Assembly (NCBI GenBank): GCA_023091735.1
Contig: JALKBU010000852.1
Coordinates: forward strand, 1-22,541
DNA: 22,541 bases
From: Trichomonas tenax
Lineage: Eukaryota; Parabasalia; Trichomonadida; Trichomonadidae
Direction of reading: 5' to 3'
Made by a program: the position numbers and the translations under genes
In this document: positions 8,049-17,630 of the stretch, piece by piece
Position numbering within the stretch: the stretch's first letter is position 1
Layout: each line of letters begins with the position of its first letter
The notes under the pieces: model-generated
What the model saw: only the letters and a program-made list of their open reading frames with translations
Database searches by the model: none
What the model was told of the DNA's origin: nothing

Positions 8049-8392
8049 GGCTTTTTCCAATATTAGATATTGTTATTTCTTTGACCAACCTTAAAAAGAA
8101 GCATACAATCCATTTCTCCCATGACTCCAGTCTTAATGTTGTTTTGATAAAATTACACCCCGAAAAATGGATTTTTTTATATTTCAAAGTTAAAACCGTT
8201 GTAGAATTTAAAATTCTCAAAATTCAATGTGTAACGATTTAAGATTTCTTCTTGATTGTCGCAAAAACATTTCTCACTTATTTTTATTCGTAAAATGAAA
8301 AATGCTATGTGCGGAAGAAATAAAAGTGTTGACTATCAATTTTGTAAACTCGCTTTTTCAAAAAATTCTTAAGGCTCCCTCAAACATCCAAA

Positions 8393-11300
8393 ATGAAGAA
8401 CATCGTATCTGGTCTAATTTCGGGGTACTTAGAGGCGCTTGTGAAGCCTCTGAAGTCGCACCAGATCGATGTCGACGTGTGGAGCGGCAAACTGAAGATG
8501 GATAGCCTCGTTTTTAGGGAAGACGGCTTGATTAATCTCGGATTTCCGCTAAAGGTTGTACATGGAACTGCAGACAAGATGCTGGCAAACTTCTCATGGA
8601 GCAAACTGGATACTGAGCCGGTCATCGTGTCGATAAAAGATGTTTTTCTCTTAACTGAATTCGATTGGCAAAATTTCGAACAGAGACAACCGATTCTGCA
8701 GTCCCACAAGATCAATATCAAGACTGCGGACAGCGAAAAGAAGCAGATTGAGACAATTCAAGCTTTCTTGGATTTCACAAATAAAATCATCGGAACAATT
8801 CAGCTCACGGTCGAAAATATCCACATAGTCATTCAGTTCCCAATCGAAGAACAAAAAATGTCTATGGGTTTCACATTATCGTCGATTAAAGTCGGTAATG
8901 ACGAAAAATCGACTCTCAAAAACATTTTGAAAAACATAAATTTCGGCGATATTTCGATTTACATGGATACAAATCCTCATAATTTCGACATTAACAACTT
9001 CGAAACCGAGTTTAAAGAGCAAATGGATCTCAAAAAGCACCAAATGATATTCAACTTGCCACTTATCGAGACGACATTCTTCAGATCTAAGGAAAAGAAT
9101 GTTACACATAACAATATTTTCCAGATAAGCCTTAACGAAATACTCTTAGGACTCGATATTCCCCAATTACGCTCAATCATCCAAATTGCAAGAGCGCTTC
9201 AATTGCACAGCAGGAGGAGAACCTACAAGCTGCTCATGGCGCCACCAGAACCAGAAGATTTCGAAAATCAGTTCAAGTACGTTACTAAGGCCGCAATCTT
9301 CAATAACCAGAGGCTGAAGTTCAAAGTCACGTCAGGAATCCAGTTTTTGAAGAACAGAGTGAAATATTACAAGATTTACGATGAAGATAAGAAGAAAGGA
9401 AAATTCTCGAAGAAATTAAGCCATCTCACATCCAAACTCAACGATGACACAAGCGTTCTTCTGTACAACTACGCACAGGCCAAATACAAGCTCGATAACA
9501 AGAATTACACTTACAAACTTAAGGATGATGAAACAATGAATTTCATTGGAAATTATTCTTCAATACTTGAGTCGTTCAAAGTCCTCGAGTTCCACGTCAC
9601 AATCAAGAAGATTTTGACCGATTACAGAGATTCTGAAAATATTATCAGATTTTCTTCAATCGCCGAGAATTTGACGACATACTTCGTCTACACGAAGCAG
9701 CTCCAGAAGATCTCTTTCTCGCTTGGCAATTTCTCTCTATATCACGACGAGCTCAAATTTGTTTCTGGAATCGGTCGCGGATCAGGCAAATTCTTAACTG
9801 CTGCCACGGACTTGGGCCTGAACATGATCAAGGCGAATGCCGACTTTGGAGTTATCGAGATCAGGCACGTTGATCCATTCATCGAGCAATTCATTCCCTT
9901 CATCACAGGAATGACCGGCCCCATCCCTAAGACGAAGATTAAGTTCAGGACTTTAGCTGAGCCGCTCAAGGAGTTCTACAACGTCCGCCTTCCTGACATC
10001 TCTGTCTCGCTGTCGAACTTGGACGTCATTGTTTACTCGAACGAGCACTCGTTTAATTTCTGCTTGGACAACATGAGTTTCTCGAACAACTACGCGAAGA
10101 GGAAGAAAGAGAACGTCCACATCCAGTTGAGCATCAAGTCACACTTCTTATTTGACAAGAAGTCATTCTTAGATCCACTGGCATTCAACACGAACGTAAT
10201 CTCGACATACCACAACACAAAAGAAACGTTCACGTTCAGATCTAAGGGAGCGTTCTCAGATATCAATCTTTACATCAACCCTGACTTCTTAAAGATCGTC
10301 AACGACTTCATGCCGACTGTAATGAAGGTCATCACCAACGAAGAGTTCATTAAGTCATTCCTGAGAATCGTCGAGACGATCAAGAAATGGCTCGATTTCA
10401 AGCGTGAAACAAACTTCAGACTTGCGTTCGGAAACATGAAGGCGATTGTTGGAAACGAAAAGCTCGGATTCGGTTTTGATGCAGAACTGAGACCATTCGC
10501 AATCAGGGAGAACCCAAAGACAGGCCACGTTGTCAAGGCAGGAATGAAATCGATCAATCTTTATTCTTTGCTCGATCTCCCTGAGAAGCACTTCGCTAAA
10601 ATTGATGCATTCAAAGTCAAGTTCGCAAACTTGATCAATCTCATCCAGATCAAGAATGTCGACTGCTGCGCTTCGCTGAGGATCTACGACTTAATCAGGC
10701 CAGTTTTAGCCACAATCGCAGAGTGCTCTAAGATCGGAAAAGTCCCGCTTGGATTCCCGACAGGAAAGTACAAAGGAAAGATCGAAAATATCAACGTCAA
10801 GTTCCTGGAGTATCAACACCAAACAGAGCTCTTCAGCAGCAGCGTTCCAAAGATCTCGTGGAAGTCTCACGGGGATTCGCACTCTGTCGGACTCATTGTT
10901 CCAACAGTCGTCTCGAAGAGACTGGAAAAGAGGATATTCAATCTCACGGATTTGATCATCTTCTACAGGCAAAACGAATCCCCTATTACGCTCAGGGCAT
11001 CCGCTGCAGATCTCTGCAAGTGCACATTGAAAGGCGATTCAATAGAGAAATATGATGATGCAATCGAAAATCCAATTCCTTTGGTTAAATTTTCATACAA
11101 CACGATGAACTTCAACTTCGACAAAAACTTCATTCCGCTCTTCATGAACAACCTTGAGCCACTCAAGCAATACATCCCAGAGCTCGTCAAGTTGCCGGCA
11201 ATCGTCGAAGAAGTCTCATCAAGTGAAAACAATTCCGAACAAAAAGTCACAGAAGAGAAAGAAACACAAAAAGTTTCTCAAAAATCAGAATCACAGAAAG

Positions 11301-14300
11301 CTGAAGAAGAATCATCAAAGAAGTCAAAGAAGAGAGATTCTGAAGCATCGCAAGTCTCTGAATCGACAATTGAACTTGAAAATCCAGCAACAACAGCAAC
11401 ACCAATCATTGCCGAAGAACCTAAACCAGCAACTGAAGAAAATATTAAAAAAACTGAAAATATTGAAAAGAAAGATGAAAATGATGAAAAGAATGAAGTC
11501 ATTGAAGAGAAGGAAGTTGAGCCAATCAAAGTTCGGGCTGTTTTCCAGTTCAATATGGTTGACACAATCATCAATATTCCGGAGATTAAGATAAATATGA
11601 AGATCTTTAACGCTGATTTGATGATCGCTTTCCGTGATGTCACAACAATGGAAGCGAATCTGAAGATCGTTTCCATCACGCAGGAGGACATCAAGGGAAC
11701 AATCTTCAGTTATGAAGGCGACGGCTTCTTGACAATTGTCACTGATGAGAACGGAAAGATCAGGGCTAAATATGCTCCAACAACAGTTGTTTTGTCGCCA
11801 TATTATTTGGCTTTGATCATCAACTACTTCTACTCCATCTTCATCCCGAGAATCAAACTTCCGGATCTGAACTTCATCAAAACAAAGAATTCGTTCGAAC
11901 TGCCGCCATGTGATGGTCTGATTGAGATGGAGATGCTGAAACTAGTTTTGCCACAGAAAGACGATGAGAACATCGCAAAGAACTTCCTGTCGATCACAAT
12001 CAACAGCTCAACGAGTTTGAAGCCAAACGACATTGGTTTCTCTGTTGCAATCAAGAATGTGAGATTCGAGAACGGAACAACTAAAGCGATATTCCCGCCA
12101 ATCATCGATAACTTCTCTATCTCGTTCATCTTCATCCCTGACGTCTTCAAACTTAACATCGTCACAAAAGATGTCGCTCACATCCACTTCACGCCAGAAG
12201 TTTTGGCAACACTGTCGCGAATGTCTGACGAGCTCAAGGAGATGATCACGGAGACGAACAGATACTTCGAGGAGATTCCTAAGTACAACATCATGAGCTC
12301 ATTGAAGCTGATGCCGATCATCGCTCTCAAATTCCAGCCAATTTATGTTTCATTGTGCTCTTCGAATCCAAACACATCGATCAACACTCCATTCCTGACA
12401 CTGAGAGCCCACCAGGTTACAGTCCAGACCGCGTGCCAGGCGGAGATGAGCGAATACGCATACGCCGTCAGCACAACGTTCGATGTCGTTTCTTCATACG
12501 TCGACATCATCCTTTCCCCATGCGAGACAACAATCACTGCTGTTGCCATCACAGATCTAAAGCCGGTCAAATTCTCGGTCCATTTCATCGAATTAGATCC
12601 AATCCACGCTTGCGTCAACGAGAGGTTGCTCAGGGCTTTGGCGTCGTTCAAGATTCACGGAGAGCTCTCGGATAAAGTCATTCCAGGAGAGTACTTTGTG
12701 ATCAAGAACTACTCCTCGGAGAAGATCAAGATTTCATGCGATGGATTCGAAACTGAGCTCAACACAAACGATGAATTTCCATCACAGCAGAAGACCATCA
12801 CACTGACCGTCAGCGGCAAATCATACACATTTGGGCAGAAGGACATCGTTTATCCATTGCTTCTCACGAAGACGACAATCTTGACGAAGAGATTCAAGAA
12901 GGGAGTTTACCATATCGAGATCTATTCTCCAATGACACTGGTAAACAATTTGCCATTCCCTGTCTACGTCTATAACTCTAAGAATGAGAGCTTCACACTC
13001 GAAGCTAAGAAGTCTCTTCCGATCTTCATCGATTCATACTCCATCAACGACAACGACATCAATCTTAAGACTTCGCTGCACCTTGATGGGAAACCGGGCG
13101 TCAAACAGCTCCAGCTTTCTCAGGGAAGATTCGCAGCTGCCCGCACACGCTATAGAAAGAAGCGCGGTGTCACATTTGTTGAACTCGAAGAGAACTACAT
13201 TTTGTACAACTGCACTCCGTTCGCTCTCGATTTCAGCGCCAACGGACTCATCTTCAAGGTTGAATCTGGCGCTAAGTACTCAATGTTCAACTTTGATCCG
13301 AAGTACACCTCGCTGTCATTGTCCTGCTGTCTGCCAGAGCACAAACCGCCGCCGGAGTCAAGCATTTCGCTGGTCAGAATCGATGATCAATTCATCAAGG
13401 CCGACTTCGGCGCAAAGGGCATCGCACCACTCGCGACAGTCAACGTTGTCGGTCCAAAGATCATCGTTTTCGTGTCCGCCGTTGTCTACAACACATCGCA
13501 GCACACACTGATGCTCGACACGCTCAAACTCAGACCTGGTGCTTCTGCCGTCATCAGCGGTCAATCAATCAACCTCTTCATCGATGGTCTGACGCGGCCT
13601 CTTAAGACTGAGATCGATATCGAGAACTCAGGCGTCAGCGAAGACCTATTTTTGCCGACGCTGATCTCGTCAAAGATGACGATCGCCGTCCACGTTTCGA
13701 TCAAGAGGGCCATTGGCTCATTCAACGGCAGCGTTATCGTCACAATCAGCGACTCCATCTTCCTTGTTAACAACATGAGCCACGATATCCATCTTTTGCC
13801 GATGTTTGATGTTCCAATTGACGAAATGGTCCTCAAATCCGGATCATCGCAGATATTGACTTTCATTCCTCTGTCGTACAAGTTCGCCTTCGGAGAGCAC
13901 AAGACGGAGATCTGCTTCGGCGCCCCGTGCAACAAGATATTCAAGTACAAGATTGGCGAAGAGGAGAAGTTCTCAAGACTGGAAATCATCGATATGGGTG
14001 TCGCAAAGAGAGTCATCTTCTCCGAGCAAAAAGAGGCGCCGATTCTCATCAGGAACAATCTCAGCATTGACATCAATGTCTACAACACCGTCCTTCCGCC
14101 AAAGGGAGAGCTCCAGTACGCGTTCCCGTCGCCGCATTCTGAGCAGATTTTGGTTCTCTCCATCAAAGACCGCGAATATAGATTCAATATTGTGGAGCCT
14201 CTTCGCTGCTCCGTTCTCAAGAAGCTCATCGAGGGCCACATGATCATGTTCAACATGGTTTATCTCAAGACAGGGCAGCTCTTGGTTGATCTGTCGTACG

Positions 14301-15685
14301 ATATAATCCAGCTCGTTCCTGACTTCTTGGCGAGCGCGAAGATCAACTTGAACAAGTTCGAGCTTTCGTTCATCAACAAATCGAACAGAGAAATCCTTGT
14401 TTTGCTTTTGGACAAGATTGAGGTGGCAATCAACTTCGATCAGACATTCGTCAGCTCGACTTTCTCCATTGACTCGTTCTCCATCGAAGACCAGAACCCA
14501 ACTGCCGAAAATCCGGCATTCCTATATTCCGAAAACGAGTACTTCTTGAAGATCAACGCGATTTACAGATACGACGTCAATCTCTCGAAGATCATTCCAT
14601 TTGTTTCCATTGCTCTTCAGCCACTCCGCCTCAATATCAACCAATCTTTGGCTTCAGACATATATAACTACATCCTGAACATCGAAAAGATCGCTCCGAA
14701 CCTCGGCAGAATTCAGCCATCGCAGCCAACAAATCTCAACTCGACGCCAATCGAATTATCCCTTCCATGGATCGAAATCAGGCCAATCGAGCTCAGAGTT
14801 TCGTACAACAAAGACAAGAAGAGGAAGCCGTTCTACGGCACAATCGTTCCAGCTCTCAAGAAGATTCCATTCTTCGGCCTCAAGAAGATCCAGTTCCCAG
14901 GTTTCTTCGTTTCCCACTTCTACGGCAACCCGCAGATCATTGCAGATGAGTTGGCGACAGATTACGTCGAGACTGGTGTTGATGAAGCACTCAAGCAGTT
15001 CGGATTCTTGGGCAGACTTCTTGCATTCTTAGGAATCAAAGGCTACATCAAAAATCGCCTGTCGTTGAAGTCAGTCGAATATCAATCATTGGACAAGGTT
15101 GAATCTCAGCCAGTCGCTGTCGAAAACCACGAATTGATCTATGGCGTCTTTAACCAATATCTCCTCGATGCCATCTCGCGTGCGATCATCTCCGCGGGCG
15201 TTTCGAGAACCTATCTCATGGAGGCTGTTGCGGGAAACGTCAATGGATTCCACGTCAGGAAGGCGGCGCACGACTTTGTCATCGGTAAAATTGACTTTAA
15301 GAGTGCTTTCAACGAGCAAAACAGGACGGCGAACAGACACAAGACGCCGATCTTCATCGTCTCCAACTACATCAGGAACTTCTCTGACTCCGAGAGGTCC
15401 ATCCAGAAAGCTCTCTGCAACGTCAATGTCGCGGCGATCTTCTTTGTCCAATCGCTCCTCCAAGTCAACATGAATTACATCTGCATAACAAAAGACACGA
15501 TCTATGTCTTCGACAGGAAGCTCACGTTAGCAACAAAGATCGCAATCGACACAATCACAGACGCTTCTCTCGTTGACGACACTTTGACAATCTTCACGAA
15601 GAAGGAACCAATCGTTTTCGAGAACAAATTATCGAGAGCAATTTTGTTGTTCATTTCGACGAAAGTCAACTTACCAGTTCACTAA
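8393..15685 (+). CDS. VPS13-like chorein-domain bridge lipid-transfer protein
   Basis: This 2,430-residue protein looks like VPS13, a rod with a hydrophobic groove that moves phospholipids between membranes at contact sites. Residues 1-~110 are a chorein N-domain: amphipathic start, VDVWSGKLKMDSLVFREDGL, then LGFPLKVVHGTADKMLANFSW and a PVIVSIKDVFLL strand. A long beta-rich groove region follows, interrupted at ~938-1045 by a low-complexity E/K/S/T insert. Residues ~1,400-1,950 hold repeated 'NxxPFxVxVY'-type beta units resembling the VPS13 adaptor-binding (VAB) region. Near 2,120 is LPWIEIRPIELRVSYN, and near 2,178 GNPQIIADEL, both like the conserved C-terminal helical part, followed by a PH-like end (~2,350-2,430). 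It is shorter than yeast VPS13 (about 3,100). The frame is uninterrupted, codon bias is strongly host-like, and TAAA lies at 15703-15706. ATG2 is an alternative, but the VAB-like region favours VPS13. Confidence 0.85.
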   Translation: MKNIVSGLISGYLEALVKPLKSHQIDVDVWSGKLKMDSLVFREDGLINLGFPLKVVHGTADKMLANFSWSKLDTEPVIVSIKDVFLLTEFDWQNFEQRQPILQSHKINIKTADSEKKQIETIQAFLDFTNKIIGTIQLTVENIHIVIQFPIEEQKMSMGFTLSSIKVGNDEKSTLKNILKNINFGDISIYMDTNPHNFDINNFETEFKEQMDLKKHQMIFNLPLIETTFFRSKEKNVTHNNIFQISLNEILLGLDIPQLRSIIQIARALQLHSRRRTYKLLMAPPEPEDFENQFKYVTKAAIFNNQRLKFKVTSGIQFLKNRVKYYKIYDEDKKKGKFSKKLSHLTSKLNDDTSVLLYNYAQAKYKLDNKNYTYKLKDDETMNFIGNYSSILESFKVLEFHVTIKKILTDYRDSENIIRFSSIAENLTTYFVYTKQLQKISFSLGNFSLYHDELKFVSGIGRGSGKFLTAATDLGLNMIKANADFGVIEIRHVDPFIEQFIPFITGMTGPIPKTKIKFRTLAEPLKEFYNVRLPDISVSLSNLDVIVYSNEHSFNFCLDNMSFSNNYAKRKKENVHIQLSIKSHFLFDKKSFLDPLAFNTNVISTYHNTKETFTFRSKGAFSDINLYINPDFLKIVNDFMPTVMKVITNEEFIKSFLRIVETIKKWLDFKRETNFRLAFGNMKAIVGNEKLGFGFDAELRPFAIRENPKTGHVVKAGMKSINLYSLLDLPEKHFAKIDAFKVKFANLINLIQIKNVDCCASLRIYDLIRPVLATIAECSKIGKVPLGFPTGKYKGKIENINVKFLEYQHQTELFSSSVPKISWKSHGDSHSVGLIVPTVVSKRLEKRIFNLTDLIIFYRQNESPITLRASAADLCKCTLKGDSIEKYDDAIENPIPLVKFSYNTMNFNFDKNFIPLFMNNLEPLKQYIPELVKLPAIVEEVSSSENNSEQKVTEEKETQKVSQKSESQKAEEESSKKSKKRDSEASQVSESTIELENPATTATPIIAEEPKPATEENIKKTENIEKKDENDEKNEVIEEKEVEPIKVRAVFQFNMVDTIINIPEIKINMKIFNADLMIAFRDVTTMEANLKIVSITQEDIKGTIFSYEGDGFLTIVTDENGKIRAKYAPTTVVLSPYYLALIINYFYSIFIPRIKLPDLNFIKTKNSFELPPCDGLIEMEMLKLVLPQKDDENIAKNFLSITINSSTSLKPNDIGFSVAIKNVRFENGTTKAIFPPIIDNFSISFIFIPDVFKLNIVTKDVAHIHFTPEVLATLSRMSDELKEMITETNRYFEEIPKYNIMSSLKLMPIIALKFQPIYVSLCSSNPNTSINTPFLTLRAHQVTVQTACQAEMSEYAYAVSTTFDVVSSYVDIILSPCETTITAVAITDLKPVKFSVHFIELDPIHACVNERLLRALASFKIHGELSDKVIPGEYFVIKNYSSEKIKISCDGFETELNTNDEFPSQQKTITLTVSGKSYTFGQKDIVYPLLLTKTTILTKRFKKGVYHIEIYSPMTLVNNLPFPVYVYNSKNESFTLEAKKSLPIFIDSYSINDNDINLKTSLHLDGKPGVKQLQLSQGRFAAARTRYRKKRGVTFVELEENYILYNCTPFALDFSANGLIFKVESGAKYSMFNFDPKYTSLSLSCCLPEHKPPPESSISLVRIDDQFIKADFGAKGIAPLATVNVVGPKIIVFVSAVVYNTSQHTLMLDTLKLRPGASAVISGQSINLFIDGLTRPLKTEIDIENSGVSEDLFLPTLISSKMTIAVHVSIKRAIGSFNGSVIVTISDSIFLVNNMSHDIHLLPMFDVPIDEMVLKSGSSQILTFIPLSYKFAFGEHKTEICFGAPCNKIFKYKIGEEEKFSRLEIIDMGVAKRVIFSEQKEAPILIRNNLSIDINVYNTVLPPKGELQYAFPSPHSEQILVLSIKDREYRFNIVEPLRCSVLKKLIEGHMIMFNMVYLKTGQLLVDLSYDIIQLVPDFLASAKINLNKFELSFINKSNREILVLLLDKIEVAINFDQTFVSSTFSIDSFSIEDQNPTAENPAFLYSENEYFLKINAIYRYDVNLSKIIPFVSIALQPLRLNINQSLASDIYNYILNIEKIAPNLGRIQPSQPTNLNSTPIELSLPWIEIRPIELRVSYNKDKKRKPFYGTIVPALKKIPFFGLKKIQFPGFFVSHFYGNPQIIADELATDYVETGVDEALKQFGFLGRLLAFLGIKGYIKNRLSLKSVEYQSLDKVESQPVAVENHELIYGVFNQYLLDAISRAIISAGVSRTYLMEAVAGNVNGFHVRKAAHDFVIGKIDFKSAFNEQNRTANRHKTPIFIVSNYIRNFSDSERSIQKALCNVNVAAIFFVQSLLQVNMNYICITKDTIYVFDRKLTLATKIAIDTITDASLVDDTLTIFTKKEPIVFENKLSRAILLFISTKVNLPVH

Positions 15686-15721
15686 TCTTTATAGTTTTAT
15701 TATAAATTTTCTATAGTGTGT

Positions 15722-15825
15722 CCAAAATCTCGTCCGAGGGGCCTCAAAAAATTGAATGGTATTTTAGTGTAAACTATTGAAAAAGCTCGGACTAGATTTT
15801 GGATGGGGAAAACATTCAATTTTTT
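15722..15825. repeat. Interlocked inverted repeats (A-B-A'-B') downstream of the VPS13-like gene
   Basis: A (15722-15738, CCAAAATCTCGTCCGAG) is complementary to A' (15786-15802) at 16 of 17 positions. B (15746-15758, AAAAAATTGAATG) is perfectly complementary to B' (15813-15825). The order A-B-A'-B' means both stems cannot nest and would form a pseudoknot in RNA. It begins 36 bases after the stop codon and 16 bases after the TAAA signal, so it may lie at or past the mRNA end. Confidence 0.7.
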
Positions 15826-16614
15826 CAATGAATTAATTGTTTAGTATTCAAATGAAAAATCAATAAAACCAAAATTATAGAGACTACAATGAACATATAT
15901 CATTTTCCATTTTATGAAAATTTTCGTATATGAACATTTGTAGTCCTTTGCTTAACTATTTGGCGGACATATTAAGGAGAGCATGCTCAATAATCATATG
16001 TTCGATTCAATAAATACTTTTGCCATGTTTTCGCTAACTTTTTATGATTTGAGAATTCGAAATCTTGCTTGAAATGATAATTAACAACCGTGGATAGGTA
16101 AGCTTATTGATTTAAGGAAGATCACAGGACTAAAACCTTGAAAATTAAGGAATTTAATATCAAATGGTATCGAAATTTCGGCTTTTTGGGAATTCAACAT
16201 TATGAGGATAATATGGTTCCATGGTGTAAATGATTTTTGGTGTTAACTATCTCCAATATTAAGGAGACAGTGATGGATCAGATATTTAACGTACATTATT
16301 CTAAAATAACCTGATTTTTGTTCATGATCTCCAATAATTAGAAAATCTGATTCTCTGCTCAAAATTATTCAAACAAGAAATTTTGAGATGTTGCCAAGAT
16401 GAAACTCACCATAACTCAATTTTGGTTATGTGTTTTTGAAATATACACAAAGCAACAGATGAAAATCATGTTATTTCATAATTTCATCAAAAAATGAAAA
16501 AGTATATACAGAGGTTTTTATGACTTTTTTTGTAACTAATATATAGTGGAGAATAAATGAGTTAATTTTTTTATTATTTAATTTTTAATTTAGTATAAAA
16601 GCAACTATATATAG
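15826..16614. other. AT-rich intergenic region, no gene seen
   Basis: About 0.8 kb without a usable open frame. It marks the transition from host-like genes on the left to AT-rich mobile-element fragments on the right. No clear element end or target duplication was found here. Confidence 0.6.
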
Positions 16615-17586
16615 ATGGTAACAATCCCACCTGAGCGAATGAATAAATACATTAATAAGTCAATCAAAGACTTTGAAAAACAAGAATCTAAAGATGAGTC
16701 AATACGCCCCTTTGGGGCTGAGACTCAGAGACGGTCCTTCAGACCTCGGCAAGAAGTGCCAGCTGTACCTCAACGATTAGGTCGTGGTCTAAATCCTGAA
16801 TGGATTAAAGAACAATTTAAAAATGAAGATTGAGAATTAATATCAAAATATGAAAATTGTAATTCAGAAATGACATATAAACATGATGGAAAGATGTATA
16901 TAATAACATGGAAAAAGATTCCAAAAAGGAAATTTTGAACATAAACGACTAAAACTTTCTGACAATGAAATTAAAGTAATAGATGAACCAAAAGAAGATG
17001 GAATTAGTATTTACTGTTATAAAAAAGTAAATGGTAAAAACGGAAAGGTGAATAGAAAAGTTTTAAGTCCTGATTACATAAAACATCAATTTATTAAAGA
17101 AGATTGTGAAGTATTGAATGCTGATGAATACTTAAATGTTAAAACTAAATTAAAATATAAATATATTGGAAATGATGAAAGATGTAAAGATAAAGATAAA
17201 ATTTATAGTATATGTTTTAATAATTGGAAAACTTTAGGTATTAGAAAACATTTTAAAGAATATGGTAAATCAACTAAATTTTTCAAGGGAGAATATAAAG
17301 CTGAAATCATTGAAGCTTCGCCAGTTGCACCAATTATTTTAAATGTTGATGACTTCATCACCTTCTTAATTGATGACGAATCATATGATATGAATATAAA
17401 TAATATCATCAGTAAAGGAGATATAACAACCCATTTAGAATATTTACATTCTATTTTCACTAGTTGGTATGGATATTTTAGAATGAAAAAATAGCAAATG
17501 AAATAATTAACGAAGTGGTAAATGGAAAAAAATCAGTGAATATGTTGATGTATTTTCTATATCCTCTATATATTGATGGTTCCTAG
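16615..17586 (+). pseudogene. Broken gene with a duplicated 'LxPxxIKxQFxxED' domain, likely Maverick-associated
   Basis: A 72-residue frame from the ATG at 16615 ends at TGA (16831-16833). Its frame continues open as domain copy one until TGA at 16936, then the reading shifts by one base near the A5 run at 16923-16927. It continues to TAG at 17492, and a further shift at the A6 run (17486-17491) leads to TAG at 17584. Two copies of one domain are visible: LNPEWIKEQFKNED then YKHDGKMYIITWKK, and LSPDYIKHQFIKEDCEV then KIYSICFNNWKTLGIRKH. The pattern recalls modular repeats in proteins of large DNA viruses and mobile elements, but I do not recognise the gene. The first stop replaces the Cys codon of the second copy (TGT to TGA). 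Codons are AT-ending, unlike host genes. GTG at 17048 is not a credible eukaryotic start. Confidence 0.65.
16696..16726 (+). repeat. GC-rich hairpin within the broken gene
   Basis: GCCCC-TTT-GGGGC (16706-16718) forms a perfect 5-bp stem with a 3-base loop, flanked by a second stem GAGTC (16696-16700) / GACTC (16722-16726). It lies in a locally GC-richer, R/P/Q-coding stretch of an otherwise AT-rich reading frame. Confidence 0.6.
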
Positions 17587-17630
17587 GTTCTCTGATTTCT
17601 AATTCGTTTAAAATTCATTTTTAAAAATCA

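Larger units (their letters stand above)
6669..8392. other. AT-rich intergenic region upstream of the VPS13-like gene
   Basis: About 1.7 kb without a convincing protein gene. Open frames at 6788-6970 and 7942-8220 are short and AT-driven. The stretch holds a tRNA-like relic (7702-7774) and two copies of a 35-base repeat (7893-7927, 8014-8048). The promoter of the VPS13-like gene should lie at its right end: TCAAAAAATTC at 8358-8368 and TCAAACATCC at 8379-8388 are both loose initiator candidates, 34 and 13 bases before the ATG. Neither can be preferred from sequence. Confidence 0.55.

Noticed and set aside
8380..15473. Numerous overlapping frames within the VPS13-like gene, some up to 175 codons
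   Set aside because: All are fully or largely inside a continuous 2,430-codon frame with strong host codon bias. Their R/S-rich or M/S-rich composition is typical of out-of-frame reading.
15884..15946. Loose inverted repeat ACTACAA ... TTGTAGT with TATATGAACA words
   Set aside because: Only 7 bp of the outer stem pairs, and the inner similarity is direct rather than inverted. It is within expectation for AT-rich DNA.
17048..17050. GTG as the start of the second part of the 16.6-17.5 kb gene
   Set aside because: The frame is open well upstream and continues the domain pattern of the first part. GTG initiation is not expected in a eukaryote.
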